A stretch of 24,512 bases of DNA from a virus, in IMG/VR virus record IMGVR_UViG_3300022744_000096, positions 1 through 24,512 of that record; one strand, given 5' to 3'. The position numbers were made by a program, and so were the translations under genes. The number at the start of each line of letters is the position of its first letter. The first letter of the stretch is position 1. Below are positions 7,866 to 15,235 of the stretch, piece after piece. The notes under the pieces were generated by a model. That model did not search any database. It saw nothing but the letters and a program-made list of their open reading frames with translations, and was not told where the DNA came from.

Positions 7866-9560
7866 TTAAGCGGCGAGCCGCGGGTTGACGAATCCGATCA
7901 CGAGGTCAAGCTGCTTGCCGTAGCCCTTGGGCACGATGGACATCGCGAAGGACAGCGTGGAGTCGGACAACAGGTTGTTCTCAGGGTCGAGGCTGACCGT
8001 GACGCCAGAGATTTCATCCTTGGCGCTGCCAGGGGTTCCGGTCATCGCCGCCTTGATCTGGTCCTCAAGGTCGCCCGTGAGTTTCAGCGAGTCGGTTTGG
8101 TCGAGGTGGCCGGTCGCGGGGTCGATGCGCCAATCCCCGTTGAGTTTGCCGGTGAGGTACTGTTGGCCGATCACGGCCGCCCTGTTGGCCACTCGCACCC
8201 GTTGGATCTCGCTGAAGTCGCTGGTGGGCACGTCCATCGTGTTCCCGTTGGTCACGTAGTAGCCGGCAAAGCCCTGCAGGGTCCGCAGGGTCACGAAGCG
8301 CGAGCCGTCGAAGGTGTCGGCCACGGGGCTGCCTCCATACGCCGAGTATATGGCCTGCACGCCGGGGAGAGAGCCGTTGCCGTTGTCGACGAAGCCCGGG
8401 TGCGTGCTGTACTTGGTGGAAGCAAGGCGCGTGGTGTACGGCCAAGCCGCATTGCGCTTCATGAGCAGGCCGGTATCGCTCGAAGAAACGTCAGCGTCTC
8501 CGATGCAGACCTGCAGCTTGCCGTTGCTGCTGACCAGGTTCGCGAAGGCCGACTGAACCGTGGCGTCGGCCTCGACGGTCGGGCACTCGCTCACGCCCCA
8601 GATGTAGCGTAGGTATTCGGTCTCCGCGCCCTGCAGTTCACTGGACAACATGGTCGCCAGCGTGAGAGCAGCAGCCGCGCTCGCGGGCGTTCCCACGATG
8701 TGAATGCCCTCGAACTCGTAGGCGCTTTTCAGCGCAACTTCGATCGCCGCCTGGGCATCCGACGAGGTGAAGGCCGGCGGGGTCGTGGTGGCGATGTACG
8801 TGTCGCCCGAGACATAGGCCGCGTCCGAGAAAGCCAGCACAATGCCGGTCTCGGGGACCACGAACGATGCCGCGGTGGCGTAGGTGCGCGAGGTGTTCTC
8901 GCCGCCGTCCAACGAGTAGTTGAACTCGGCAGTCCCGCGGGCTCCGTCCTTCATGATCGTGACCTGCAACTGGTAGGCGTCCACCGGGCTCGACACCTGG
9001 GTGACGGTCGCAGAACCGCCAGAGGTGACGGTCACGACGCCGGCCGTGCTCACGGTGTAGACATCGTTGAGCCGATACGTGGCCGCCGCGAAGGTGAGCG
9101 TGGTGAACGTGCCGGGCACGCGGTAGGGGAAGCTGGTGGCCGTGCTGGTGACGGTCGAGCCGTAAGCCCCACCGCCCACGCTGAACTGAAACTGTGCCGT
9201 CCCGAGCGTTCCGCCGGTCACGCACTTGGCGAGGATTTGCTCATCGGGGCCGGACGAGGCGGTGATGACACCGGCGCCGGTGCCCTGATGGGTAATCGCG
9301 CTGATGGATCCGGCCGAGCTGATGGGCACGGGGACAAACAGCACCGTCCCGCCGCTGCGCCGGGTGTGGTTGATTGTGCAGTCGCAGCCGGGGCCGCCTT
9401 TCAAGAGGCGCTTGGCGACGGTACTGCTCGAGCAAACCTGAATCACGCCGGGCTCGCCGAGGAGTGACAGCCCGATCTTGACCGACGACTTGCCGGCGCC
9501 ACTGGTGACGATGCCGAGCCCGCCGTTGCGGAACCTAACGCTTGCTTTTGGGAGTGCCAT
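7866..9560 (-). CDS. Tail sheath protein, DUF2586-like, with duplicated beta insert
   Basis: The protein is 564 aa. The start (MALPKASVRFRNGGLGIV) fits DUF2586-type sheath proteins of Mu-like phages, as does the C-terminal half from about residue 265 (alpha/beta, with RVRVANRAAVIGQQYLTGKLNGDWRID and a final beta strand SFAMSIVPKGYGKQLDLVIGF). Between them, about residues 85-263, are two copies of a beta unit built on 'GTA-F-SL-GG ... T-A-SF-VP-T- L-F-A-Y---D-Y'. The first has GTAQFQFSVGGGAYGS and the second GTAEFNYSLDGGENTS. Such inserts usually project from the sheath surface. The rest of the protein would form the contractile core. A 17-base gap separates it from the upstream small gene. 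Confidence 0.7.
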   Translation of the reverse strand: MALPKASVRFRNGGLGIVTSGAGKSSVKIGLSLLGEPGVIQVCSSSTVAKRLLKGGPGCDCTINHTRRSGGTVLFVPVPISSAGSISAITHQGTGAGVITASSGPDEQILAKCVTGGTLGTAQFQFSVGGGAYGSTVTSTATSFPYRVPGTFTTLTFAAATYRLNDVYTVSTAGVVTVTSGGSATVTQVSSPVDAYQLQVTIMKDGARGTAEFNYSLDGGENTSRTYATAASFVVPETGIVLAFSDAAYVSGDTYIATTTPPAFTSSDAQAAIEVALKSAYEFEGIHIVGTPASAAAALTLATMLSSELQGAETEYLRYIWGVSECPTVEADATVQSAFANLVSSNGKLQVCIGDADVSSSDTGLLMKRNAAWPYTTRLASTKYSTHPGFVDNGNGSLPGVQAIYSAYGGSPVADTFDGSRFVTLRTLQGFAGYYVTNGNTMDVPTSDFSEIQRVRVANRAAVIGQQYLTGKLNGDWRIDPATGHLDQTDSLKLTGDLEDQIKAAMTGTPGSAKDEISGVTVSLDPENNLLSDSTLSFAMSIVPKGYGKQLDLVIGFVNPRLAA

Positions 9561-9577
9561 GGGGTGGGGTCTCCTTG

Positions 9578-9823
9578 CTATCGGGCATCGACGGCGGACA
9601 GCGCCGCCACGGCCTCGTTGTAGGTGGTTTCGGAAATCTCAGAATCCAGGGACCAGCGGTGATGCAGGCACACGGCCTGAACCTTCCAGCTCTGGCGGTT
9701 GAACTTCACCGGGCGCATGCGATCGCCCGCGAACGTCTCGGGCAGGTGTCCCGCCTTGGTGGCCCACACGCGAACCGCTGCCACGGGGGGCTTGTCGTCG
9801 GTTTCGATCTGCTGCTCAGACAT
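9578..9823 (-). CDS. Small conserved-looking tail protein, unknown
   Basis: The protein is 81 aa, with its ATG overlapping the upstream gene by 8 bases. It has a short acidic N-terminus, then a mixed beta segment (VRVWATKAGHLPETFAGDRMRPVKF) and a C-terminal helix (YNEAVAALSAVD). Its site between the tail terminator candidate and the sheath matches the small gp38-like gene of Mu-type clusters. Nothing in it points to an enzyme. It is judged real because of tight spacing on both sides and a shared reading direction. Confidence 0.65.
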   Translation of the reverse strand: MSEQQIETDDKPPVAAVRVWATKAGHLPETFAGDRMRPVKFNRQSWKVQAVCLHHRWSLDSEISETTYNEAVAALSAVDAR

Positions 9824-10370
9824 GGGGGGCGAACTCCGTGCGAACGGTGGCCTTGGTGATGTGCGCCGTGGGATTGTCCTCGCGAATGAGCGGGACCCTC
9901 ACCTCGACGACCAATTCCAGCGACATCCCGATTCCGGTACGACCGCTGTTGAACCAGGTGGCCGAGCCGATCGCGTAGGATTGCGGTGTGCTGGTCCGGT
10001 GGATGATGTTCATCAGTTTGGACATCAGGGTTTCGGTGAGCCGTGTGCCTTGGTAGGCCATGCCGCTCTCGGTGAACGTGCCCTCGGGCGGGACGCCGCC
10101 GAACAGCACGAACGACACCGGGACAGAGCGCACCAGCAGCATCCCGGGAGAACCGGGCGCACCCTGGCGCTGGGGCGGCATGAAACTCTCGGTGAGCGGG
10201 CACCAGTGGATACCAGGCGGCGACGTGTCGGCCGCGTCGTCCTCGGGCCCGTAGACCGTGACCGGCAGGCCGTAGCCCGCGAAATTCTGGTTGGTGGCCA
10301 CCAGCTCGTCGAGCCAGCGCCTCACCACGTCGCCCACGTGGGCCACCTGGTCGGTGCGCGCGATCGTCAT
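9816..10370 (-). CDS. Tail terminator / tail completion candidate
   Basis: The protein is 184 aa, with its ATG overlapping the stop of the gpG-like gene (ATGA). It begins with a helical segment (VAHVGDVVRRWLDELVATNQNF) followed by strands (VTVYGPEDDA, LLVRSVPVSFVLFGG, SLELVVEVRVPLI). This helix-then-beta-sheet layout and the position just before sheath and tube agree with Mu gp37/K-like or neck proteins that cap the tail and join it to the head. No specific residues confirm the family, so this is position plus general fold. Confidence 0.55.
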   Translation of the reverse strand: MTIARTDQVAHVGDVVRRWLDELVATNQNFAGYGLPVTVYGPEDDAADTSPPGIHWCPLTESFMPPQRQGAPGSPGMLLVRSVPVSFVLFGGVPPEGTFTESGMAYQGTRLTETLMSKLMNIIHRTSTPQSYAIGSATWFNSGRTGIGMSLELVVEVRVPLIREDNPTAHITKATVRTEFAPHV

Positions 10371-11011
10371 TGCCGCGCCCCCTTCTCAACCCAGCGGCGC
10401 ATCAGCCCGACCGTCTCCCGCTGGATCATCTTGTTCCAGCTTGCCGGCATGCCCATCTCGGGAGAGGGCAGCATCATGCGCTGAGGGATGGTGATTCCCT
10501 CGGCAAAGGTGCGGCTGTAGCGCCCGGCCTGCACCTGTTGCCCGACTCGGTGCGCGCGCTTGGCTTGGGCCATGGACGCGAATCTGTTGTTCACCCGATA
10601 GGTGACGTTGCCGTAGCTGGCGAGTCGCGAGTGGGGCGCAATGTGGGCGCCGTTCTGGTGGACGCTGGCGTAGCCCGTCGGGATGGCCACGCCGCCCGAT
10701 CGCCCCTGCTGAATCGATGCGGTGGAGTTCCGCATGCGGGAGGTACCAATCAGGATCTTCTGCCCGCGCACCTTCTTTCCCTTGGCAATGGCCGCGAGGC
10801 GGGCCCGCTTGTCTCGGGTGCGCTCGCGGGCCAGCGGCTTCCACTCTCGCCCGTAGGGGTCGGCCTGCTTGCGAAAGCAGTCCATCGTGAGCTTGACCCC
10901 GCCGGCCGAAACCAGTTGAGCCAGGCGAGGCACGTGGGCACCGAGGCGCAGGCTTTCAAAGTCGCGGCGCATGCGGGCCAGTGCACCCTTGTCGTAGGTC
11001 ACGCCTGCCAC
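10367..11011 (-). CDS. Mu gpG-like virion morphogenesis protein
   Basis: The predicted protein is 214 aa. The start is a GTG at 11011, chosen because it lies 1 base after the preceding stop and 6 bases after a strong ribosome site (GGGGAGGA); the frame opens farther upstream only inside the gp36-like gene. The basic protein contains the arrangement typical of the Mu gpG/phage tail completion (Phage_tail_S) family: MDCFRKQADPYGREWKPLARERTRDK at about 45-70, with DPYG.EW.PL as the signature, then ILIGTSRMRNSTASI, and later the VHQNGAHIAPHSRLA region. In Mu-like phages this protein acts at head-tail joining. The basic C-terminal half ends in a helix (ETVGLMRRWVEK). Confidence 0.75.
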   Translation of the reverse strand: MAGVTYDKGALARMRRDFESLRLGAHVPRLAQLVSAGGVKLTMDCFRKQADPYGREWKPLARERTRDKRARLAAIAKGKKVRGQKILIGTSRMRNSTASIQQGRSGGVAIPTGYASVHQNGAHIAPHSRLASYGNVTYRVNNRFASMAQAKRAHRVGQQVQAGRYSRTFAEGITIPQRMMLPSPEMGMPASWNKMIQRETVGLMRRWVEKGARQ

Positions 11012-11012
11012 G

Positions 11013-11471
11013 TCAGTTCCTCCCCTGGAAAGCGCCGCCGCGGCCGAAGCCAGAGGAGGAGTATCCCCGCCCAGAATAGGAAGACACCTGGGCGGTGCCA
11101 CCGTTCTGGGCGAGGCCTGGGAGAGCGGACGGAGCGGAGTCGGTGACGTTGGGCGAGAACTTGCCCGAAGAGATGTCCCGCAGATTCGCGATCGAATCGT
11201 CGTACATCTTCTCAAGCTGCTCGTCGCCCTGGCGGGCCGAGTTGAACCCGCGGACCATCAGCAGGTCATGCACGGCGATCTTGGCGCAGAGGCGACGGAT
11301 ATCAACTCCCCAGGCCACCAAAGGGAGCTGGTAACGGGACCGGAGGTAACCGTCAATCACGTCGCTAGCTGCATCGATGGCGGCCTGGAGAACTTCGGGC
11401 AAAATACTGCGCAGGGCTTCGGCTCGAATCCCGTAGGTTGTGAGCTCGTCCGCTGTGCAGTAGCTGGCCAT
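11013..11471 (-). CDS. gp36-like head-tail connector (DUF1320)
   Basis: The protein is 152 aa; its ATG overlaps the upstream stop by one base (TGATG). The N-terminal 95 residues match the DUF1320/Mu gp36 pattern: a start with 'YCTADELTTYGIRAEAL', a helix with ASDVIDGYLRSRYQLPL, and RRLCAKIAVHDLLMVRG. This is the fold of adaptor proteins that bind below the portal. The last 45 residues are Ser/Gly-rich and low complexity (SSYSGRGYSSSGFGRGG), probably disordered. Order gpT, gp35-like, gp36-like, gpG-like is that of Mu. Confidence 0.8.
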   Translation of the reverse strand: MASYCTADELTTYGIRAEALRSILPEVLQAAIDAASDVIDGYLRSRYQLPLVAWGVDIRRLCAKIAVHDLLMVRGFNSARQGDEQLEKMYDDSIANLRDISSGKFSPNVTDSAPSALPGLAQNGGTAQVSSYSGRGYSSSGFGRGGAFQGRN

Positions 11472-12031
11472 CAGCCGCGCTTGCCCTTCTTGGTGCTTTC
11501 AATCGCGGGCGCAGTGAGCTGCTCAAGCTGTTTGTTCAGCTCGTCGCGCTCGGCCTGAGCCTTGGCGGCCTTGTCGTTGGCTTCGTCGATCAGCTTGTTC
11601 TGCTTCTCGATGACGCCTTGAAGGCGAATGATCTCGGCCTGCGCTTGGGCAGACGATGCAGGACCTTCCTTTTCGAGCTTCTCCAGCTTGCGCTCGGCGG
11701 TGAGCGCGCGAGCTTCGGCGTCGGCCGCTTTCTTCTCGGCCTCGACCAGCTTGGAGATCGCCGTCTGGACATCGGCCACGTTCTCGCCCAATGGGCGGAC
11801 GGTCAGCATCTTGTCCGAGCAAATGCGCTTCCACGCCCGCTGCCCGATCTTGATCGGGTCGGGGTACTGCCTGCGCTCGTCGCCGACCATGCGGGAGAGC
11901 ATCGGGCAATCCTCTTGTTCGAGGACTTCGACCTCGACAGGCTGACCGCTCGGCCATGCTCGGCCTGGCGTGCTGTAGCTGGGGTGCCCCATCCCAGAAC
12001 GGTCCACTGCTGTGACGGTGTACTTTGCCAT
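11471..12031 (-). CDS. FluMu-like N-domain plus coiled coil (gp35 position)
   Basis: The protein is 186 aa. Residues 1-80 form a small beta domain (YTVTAVDRSGMGH, PSGQPVEVEVLEQ, ending SDKMLTVRPLG) resembling the FluMu/gp35 domain found after the major capsid gene in Mu-like phages. Residues about 85-170 are a long, highly charged coiled coil (KLVEAEKKAADAEARALTAER, and later KAAKAQAERDELNKQLEQL), ending in a basic tail. The coiled coil is an addition to the usual short protein. It could form a fibre on the head or an oligomeric neck part. The start is the ATG at 12031, preceded by AGAGG at a good distance. The upstream 84 bases hold paired hairpins. Confidence 0.65.
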   Translation of the reverse strand: MAKYTVTAVDRSGMGHPSYSTPGRAWPSGQPVEVEVLEQEDCPMLSRMVGDERRQYPDPIKIGQRAWKRICSDKMLTVRPLGENVADVQTAISKLVEAEKKAADAEARALTAERKLEKLEKEGPASSAQAQAEIIRLQGVIEKQNKLIDEANDKAAKAQAERDELNKQLEQLTAPAIESTKKGKRG

Positions 12032-12050
12032 CGCGTTCTTGGTTACCTCT

Positions 12051-12099
12051 GTTGCTGTTGGGGGAAGCGGTTCGGCGAGCCGGGCAACAGCAACCCGGC
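12051..12099 (-). promoter_or_regulatory. Two mutually exclusive hairpins downstream of capsid gene
   Basis: GTTGCTGTTG at 12051-12060 and CAACAGCAAC at 12085-12094 form a perfect 10-base inverted repeat with a 24-base loop. GCCGGG at 12079-12084 and CCCGGC at 12094-12099 form a second 6-base stem whose loop is the arm of the first. Both cannot form at once. They lie in the only sizeable gap (84 bases) of the capsid cluster, after the capsid stop and before the ribosome site of the next gene. No T tract follows, so a plain intrinsic terminator is unlikely. An attenuator, processing site or mRNA stabiliser are options. Confidence 0.5.
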
Positions 12100-12115
12100 C
12101 CGCCGATTCGAGGGA

Positions 12116-13078
12116 CTACGAGGGAGCGAGGCGAATGGCAGTCCAGGGCAGGCCGTAGCCTGCGCAACCGCGACCGTCCACGCCGTAGGTCAACTTCTTG
12201 GTGTCGAAGACCTTGGGATCTTCGGGGTTGATGCGAGCCTTGAACATCACGGGCTCGCGCACCTGCCAGAGGAAGGGCTTGAGCGACTTCTTGGTGTCCA
12301 GGGCGTAGCCCGCGGTGGTGTCGCTCGTGAGCCACGAGGAGCAGACCACGGTGATCTTGCCCTGGTAGATGTTCGTCACGCCAGCGCCGGCCACGTTGTT
12401 GCCGGTTCCCTGCACGGCCTGGATGGTCGCCACGATGGTGGACGAGTCCGCGATCGTCAGAGCAGCGTCGAGCAGGTCGGGGCCGACCAGCAGCGTGTCG
12501 GGGATGGCGTTCAGGGGCTTGCCACCGTCATCCTTGAACTTCATCATCGCGGCCTTGGCCTTCGACCACGCGCCCTTCGGGTCAGTCGCCAGGTTGTAGC
12601 TGGCGCCCACGAGGTTGTTGTCGTAGGTGCCGAGGGTGGAGTCATCCACGTTGACCGGGTGGGCGTCAGCGAAGAACGCCTGGCCATCCCAGCAGATCGC
12701 CGTGGTGCCGTTGTACACGGCCTTGGCGGTCTCTTGGTCGGGCAGGGTCTTGCCGACGCGGGCCAGGTTCTCGACGACGGCGCCGAAAAACCCGTATTGG
12801 TCATCGGACACCTTGTCCAAGTCCAGCTCGACCGTGCGCTCGAAGGGAGCGTTGCGGAGGGTGTACGACCGGCCGGCGGCGTCGACAGCCTGGCGGCTGC
12901 CTTCCCACTTGCGCATTCCGCCGAACTGGGCGAGCCAGCCGTACACGTTCTCGGACGTGGACGACGGGACCTCGCTGGCGTACTGCTGCCAGGTCGTCGG
13001 CGTCACGTCGAACATCGACTGAAACTGCCGGCTGTACTGCTGGAAGAGGAACTTCAGATTCTGAGGAGTGATTTGCAT
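12116..13078 (-). CDS. Major capsid protein, Mu gpT-like
   Basis: The protein is 320 aa (Mu gpT is about 305). The start is the ATG at 13078 (MQITPQNLKFLFQQYSRQF), with AAGGGAG upstream; the longer open frame above it is a shadow of the decoration gene. The N-terminus 'ITPQNL..L...YS..FQ..FD.....W...A..VPSST..N.Y.WL..FG.MR.W.G' is the gpT signature, followed by KVSDDQYGFFG and a C-terminal segment with YALDTKKSLKPFLWQVREPV. The family has the HK97 fold and forms the icosahedral shell. It sits between decoration protein and the gp35-like gene, with the scaffold-protease upstream, as in Mu. Confidence 0.92.
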   Translation of the reverse strand: MQITPQNLKFLFQQYSRQFQSMFDVTPTTWQQYASEVPSSTSENVYGWLAQFGGMRKWEGSRQAVDAAGRSYTLRNAPFERTVELDLDKVSDDQYGFFGAVVENLARVGKTLPDQETAKAVYNGTTAICWDGQAFFADAHPVNVDDSTLGTYDNNLVGASYNLATDPKGAWSKAKAAMMKFKDDGGKPLNAIPDTLLVGPDLLDAALTIADSSTIVATIQAVQGTGNNVAGAGVTNIYQGKITVVCSSWLTSDTTAGYALDTKKSLKPFLWQVREPVMFKARINPEDPKVFDTKKLTYGVDGRGCAGYGLPWTAIRLAPS

Positions 13079-13092
13079 CGGAGTTGCTCCCT

Positions 13093-13989
13093 TTAGGCGA
13101 CCCGCAGGCCGCGGACGACGACGATGCAGGCGACGTTCGCCGCGCTCGCCTTGGTTCGGGTGATCTTGAGGGTGCCGCCGGCGGCGACGGTCTGTTGCGC
13201 ATCGTCGATCGTGCCAGCACGCACGACAACCTTGTCGGCGACGTTGATGCTCATGGCGTCGGTGATGGCGGTGGATCCATTCTTCACCGTGATGGTGTCG
13301 CTGGCGCCACCGGCGCCGGCCGTCTTGATGACGGTCACGTCGGTGATCATGGTTTTGTGGGTCAGGACGACGTCGACGTCTCCGGTCGCGCCGTCTGCAA
13401 CGGCGATCCGGTGCACGACGTACAGGCCGCCGACCACGTTGGCGTCGGCCGTGTTGGCGACCTGGGTGCCGGTCAGCACGCCCGCGAGGGTGGTGCCGGT
13501 CGAGCTCTTGAGGTCGGTGTCCAATGCCTGGCGAGTGGTGATCTCGCTGGCAAGGGCAGTGCCGAACGCGGGGCCGATGTGGACCCAAACGCCCGAGCTG
13601 TCCACGCGGCGGACGATGCCAGCCACGGACTTGCTGGTGCTGGTGTGGCAGACGGTCGTGTCGTCGGCGATGTAGCAGAACGCCTCGACGTCAGCCTGAA
13701 CGACCAGATCGTCGCTCTTGTTGGCGAAGCAGAACACGCCACGACGGACGCGGGCATTCATGTCGCCAGCTTGGCCGGCCGAGTTGTCCTGGTATCCCTC
13801 GACCACCTCGCCGGTGAAGTCGAAAATGCCAACGACGGCCTTGCCAGTGGCGGCGGTGCCGGGTTCGACGTAGCCGGCGGCATTGAGAACCGCGATGCCG
13901 CCCTGGTACGCCTTGACGGCGGCCTGGGGGTAGTACGCGAGATCGGGTTGCTCGTCGGAGGTTCGGGGAGCTGCAGCAGTGAGTGCCAT
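13093..13989 (-). CDS. Head decoration protein, two-domain
   Basis: The protein is 298 aa. Residues 15-150 resemble DUF2190/head-decoration-like proteins, with KAYQGGIAVLNAAGYVEPGTAATGKAVVGIF, a pattern seen in capsid stabilising proteins encoded just before the major capsid gene. Residues about 190-298 form a separate beta domain (HRIAVADGATGDVDVVL, then KTAGAGGASDTITVKNGST, ending in GLRVA) that looks like a surface-exposed add-on often found in environmental phage genomes. It starts with an ATG at 13989, 15 bases after the protease/scaffold stop, and stops 14 bases before the capsid start. It probably binds the outside of the capsid. The two-domain reading is by eye. Confidence 0.7.
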   Translation of the reverse strand: MALTAAAPRTSDEQPDLAYYPQAAVKAYQGGIAVLNAAGYVEPGTAATGKAVVGIFDFTGEVVEGYQDNSAGQAGDMNARVRRGVFCFANKSDDLVVQADVEAFCYIADDTTVCHTSTSKSVAGIVRRVDSSGVWVHIGPAFGTALASEITTRQALDTDLKSSTGTTLAGVLTGTQVANTADANVVGGLYVVHRIAVADGATGDVDVVLTHKTMITDVTVIKTAGAGGASDTITVKNGSTAITDAMSINVADKVVVRAGTIDDAQQTVAAGGTLKITRTKASAANVACIVVVRGLRVA

Positions 13990-14004
13990 GATGTTTTGCC
14001 TTCC

Positions 14005-14610
14005 TTACTTGGCCGAAGTGGCGGCCTGCTTGAACGCGGCCTCGCCGCCGAATTGACCGGCGCAGTTGCGCGCGATTGCGATTTGCATGGGGTCCACGGC
14101 GCTAGCCGCGACGGGCTCGTGGCTGGTGCCAGTGAGCGACACGATCGGCTCCTTGGGCATGAACGCCTTCAGGGCGGACAGGGCCTTGGTGGTGCCGAGT
14201 TCCTTCTTGAGAGCGACGAAGCTGTCCTTCATCGCCGGGGGCAACTTGCCTTCCTTGACCGACGAATCGCAGAGCGTGGTGAACTCGGTCTCTTCGGCCG
14301 CGGCCTTGGAGGCTGCGATCTCGGCCTTCAGCGCGACCAGTTCGGCCGCTTGGGTGGCCATCAGACTGACGGCGCCCATGGCCTCAGTCACCGACGCTTT
14401 GCCGGTGGTGGCGATTACGTGGCTGCGCAGGGCCTTCAGCTCCTTGTCGCCTTCGTGCTCGCTCGACTCTTCCTTGGCCCAGTCGTCGAACGACTTGCCG
14501 GTCTTCTTGAGGCAGAGGGCGCTCATGCCTTCGCACTTGCCCTTCAGCTCTTCGCGTTCCTTCTCGGCCTGGGACAGCTTCTCTCGGAGTGCCTTCAGTT
14601 CCTCTTCCAT
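14005..14610 (-). CDS. Scaffold protein from in-frame internal start (Mu Z-like)
   Basis: Within the protease gene an in-frame ATG at 14610 (residue 183) is preceded by AAAGGAC eight bases upstream, a good ribosome site. It opens exactly at the junction between the protease domain and the coiled-coil scaffold (MEEELKALREKLSQAEKE). The product would be 201 aa. Mu expresses its scaffold gpZ from an internal start in gene I in the same way. The N-terminal 30 residues form a coiled coil and the C-terminal end (PMQIAIARNCAGQFGG) is likely to contact the capsid. The presence of both a domain border and a ribosome site supports the call. Confidence 0.65.
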   Translation of the reverse strand: MEEELKALREKLSQAEKEREELKGKCEGMSALCLKKTGKSFDDWAKEESSEHEGDKELKALRSHVIATTGKASVTEAMGAVSLMATQAAELVALKAEIAASKAAAEETEFTTLCDSSVKEGKLPPAMKDSFVALKKELGTTKALSALKAFMPKEPIVSLTGTSHEPVAASAVDPMQIAIARNCAGQFGGEAAFKQAATSAK

Positions 14611-15156
14611 GTCTTTGTCCTTTGTTGGGGCTGTTTCGCTCGCGGCCACCAACGGCGCGATCTCGTAGGACGCGGGCAAATTGGTCAGCGCGAAGTTGAT
14701 CAGCGCGGCGATCCGACCGCTCTCGTCGGGCACGAATGCCGGGCTGTAGAGGCGGTATTCACCGGACTCCAAACGCTCGCGGGCACGGTCGGCCCACTGG
14801 ATCTGCGTCGCCCAGCACTCGGGTCCGCCGTTGGCGTCGCGTCGAATCTCGGGCACCCACTGCGTGGCCGAGGCCGGCGCTTCCATGGGGGGCGTCGCAA
14901 GGGACTGGTGCTCGTAGTCACCCATCAGCGGGACGCTGTGGTTACGAGCCGCGTAGGCCTCCATCACGAGCTGGGCCGCGACGTCATCGAAAAGGAAGTC
15001 GCCCTTACTGGTGTGATTCAGGCCTGCGTGAAACAGGCGAATCTCAGTGGGGGCGGTGCGCTTGCCGTCTTGGCCAGCGTCGAACGAGGCAACAGCATAG
15101 GCCGCAAGTGCGACCAGTTTCTCGTGCTCACGTTGCCGGCGCTTTGCTTCGCCCAT
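14005..15156 (-). CDS. Mu gpI-like prohead protease with C-terminal scaffold
   Basis: The protein is 383 aa (Mu gpI is about 360). The ATG at 15156 follows GAGGGG by one base. Residues 25-175 form the protease part of the Mu-like I family, with RLFHAGLNHTSKGDFLFDD, the segment HSVPLMGDYEHQSLA, and YRLYSPAFVPDESGRIAALINFALTNLPA, a block characteristic of this family. Residues 183-383 are a charged helical scaffold (EEELKALREKLSQAEKERE) with its own internal start. The protease processes the prohead and the scaffold organises capsid assembly. A promoter-like element immediately precedes the gene, so the capsid block can be expressed separately from the portal block. Confidence 0.85.
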   Translation of the reverse strand: MGEAKRRQREHEKLVALAAYAVASFDAGQDGKRTAPTEIRLFHAGLNHTSKGDFLFDDVAAQLVMEAYAARNHSVPLMGDYEHQSLATPPMEAPASATQWVPEIRRDANGGPECWATQIQWADRARERLESGEYRLYSPAFVPDESGRIAALINFALTNLPASYEIAPLVAASETAPTKDKDMEEELKALREKLSQAEKEREELKGKCEGMSALCLKKTGKSFDDWAKEESSEHEGDKELKALRSHVIATTGKASVTEAMGAVSLMATQAAELVALKAEIAASKAAAEETEFTTLCDSSVKEGKLPPAMKDSFVALKKELGTTKALSALKAFMPKEPIVSLTGTSHEPVAASAVDPMQIAIARNCAGQFGGEAAFKQAATSAK

Positions 15157-15172
15157 CCCCTCGGGTGGTACG
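15154..15172 (-). repeat. 19-base repeat copy 1, at the protease start
   Basis: CGTACCACCCGAGGGGATG (minus strand) is identical to 19865-19847. It includes the -10-like TACCAC, the ribosome site GAGGGG and the start codon of the protease gene. Confidence 0.9.
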
Positions 15173-15193
15173 GGCGATCACGGTTGCGCGAAA
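15165..15193 (-). promoter_or_regulatory. Phage promoter-like element before protease gene
   Basis: Minus strand: TTTCGC at 15193-15188, then GCAACC, 17-base spacing to TACCAC at 15170-15165, followed 8 bases later by the ATG. GCAA and CGTACCACCCGA occur at the same positions in the portal element. The -35 is the poorest of the three copies. It is back to back with the rightward promoter at 15201. Confidence 0.6.
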
Positions 15194-15200
15194 TGACCCA

Positions 15201-15228
15201 TTGACCGCTGCACTCAGTTTGTTACAAC
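15201..15228 (+). promoter_or_regulatory. Rightward promoter of the inserted cassette
   Basis: TTGACC at 15201-15206 and TACAAC at 15223-15228 are spaced by 16 bases. The first start codon (15236) is 7 bases after the -10 box, so the transcript would begin at or next to the ATG. The -35 and its flank (TTGACCGC) match the leftward elements before portal and parB. Confidence 0.6.
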
Positions 15229-15235
15229 TCAAGGC

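Noticed and set aside
11012-11215. N-terminal extension of the gpG-like frame to an ATG at 11215
   Set aside because: It overlaps the gp36-like gene and reads Arg/Ser/Thr-rich; the GTG at 11011 has a strong ribosome site.
12051-12099. The capsid hairpin as a plain intrinsic terminator
   Set aside because: There is no T-rich run after the stem on the transcribed strand, and a ribosome site for the next gene follows directly.
11618-13096. A 492-codon rightward open frame opposite the major capsid gene
   Set aside because: Shadow of the gpT-like gene and its neighbour; no ribosome site or family resemblance.
13079-13588. N-terminal extension of the major capsid frame
   Set aside because: The extension lies inside the decoration gene and is Arg/His-rich; the gpT signature starts at the ATG at 13078, which has a ribosome site.
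13084-15204. A 706-codon rightward open frame opposite the capsid genes
   Set aside because: It is a high-GC antisense shadow: the minus-strand frames give recognisable decoration and protease proteins, while this frame is Gly/Val/Arg/His-rich without motifs.
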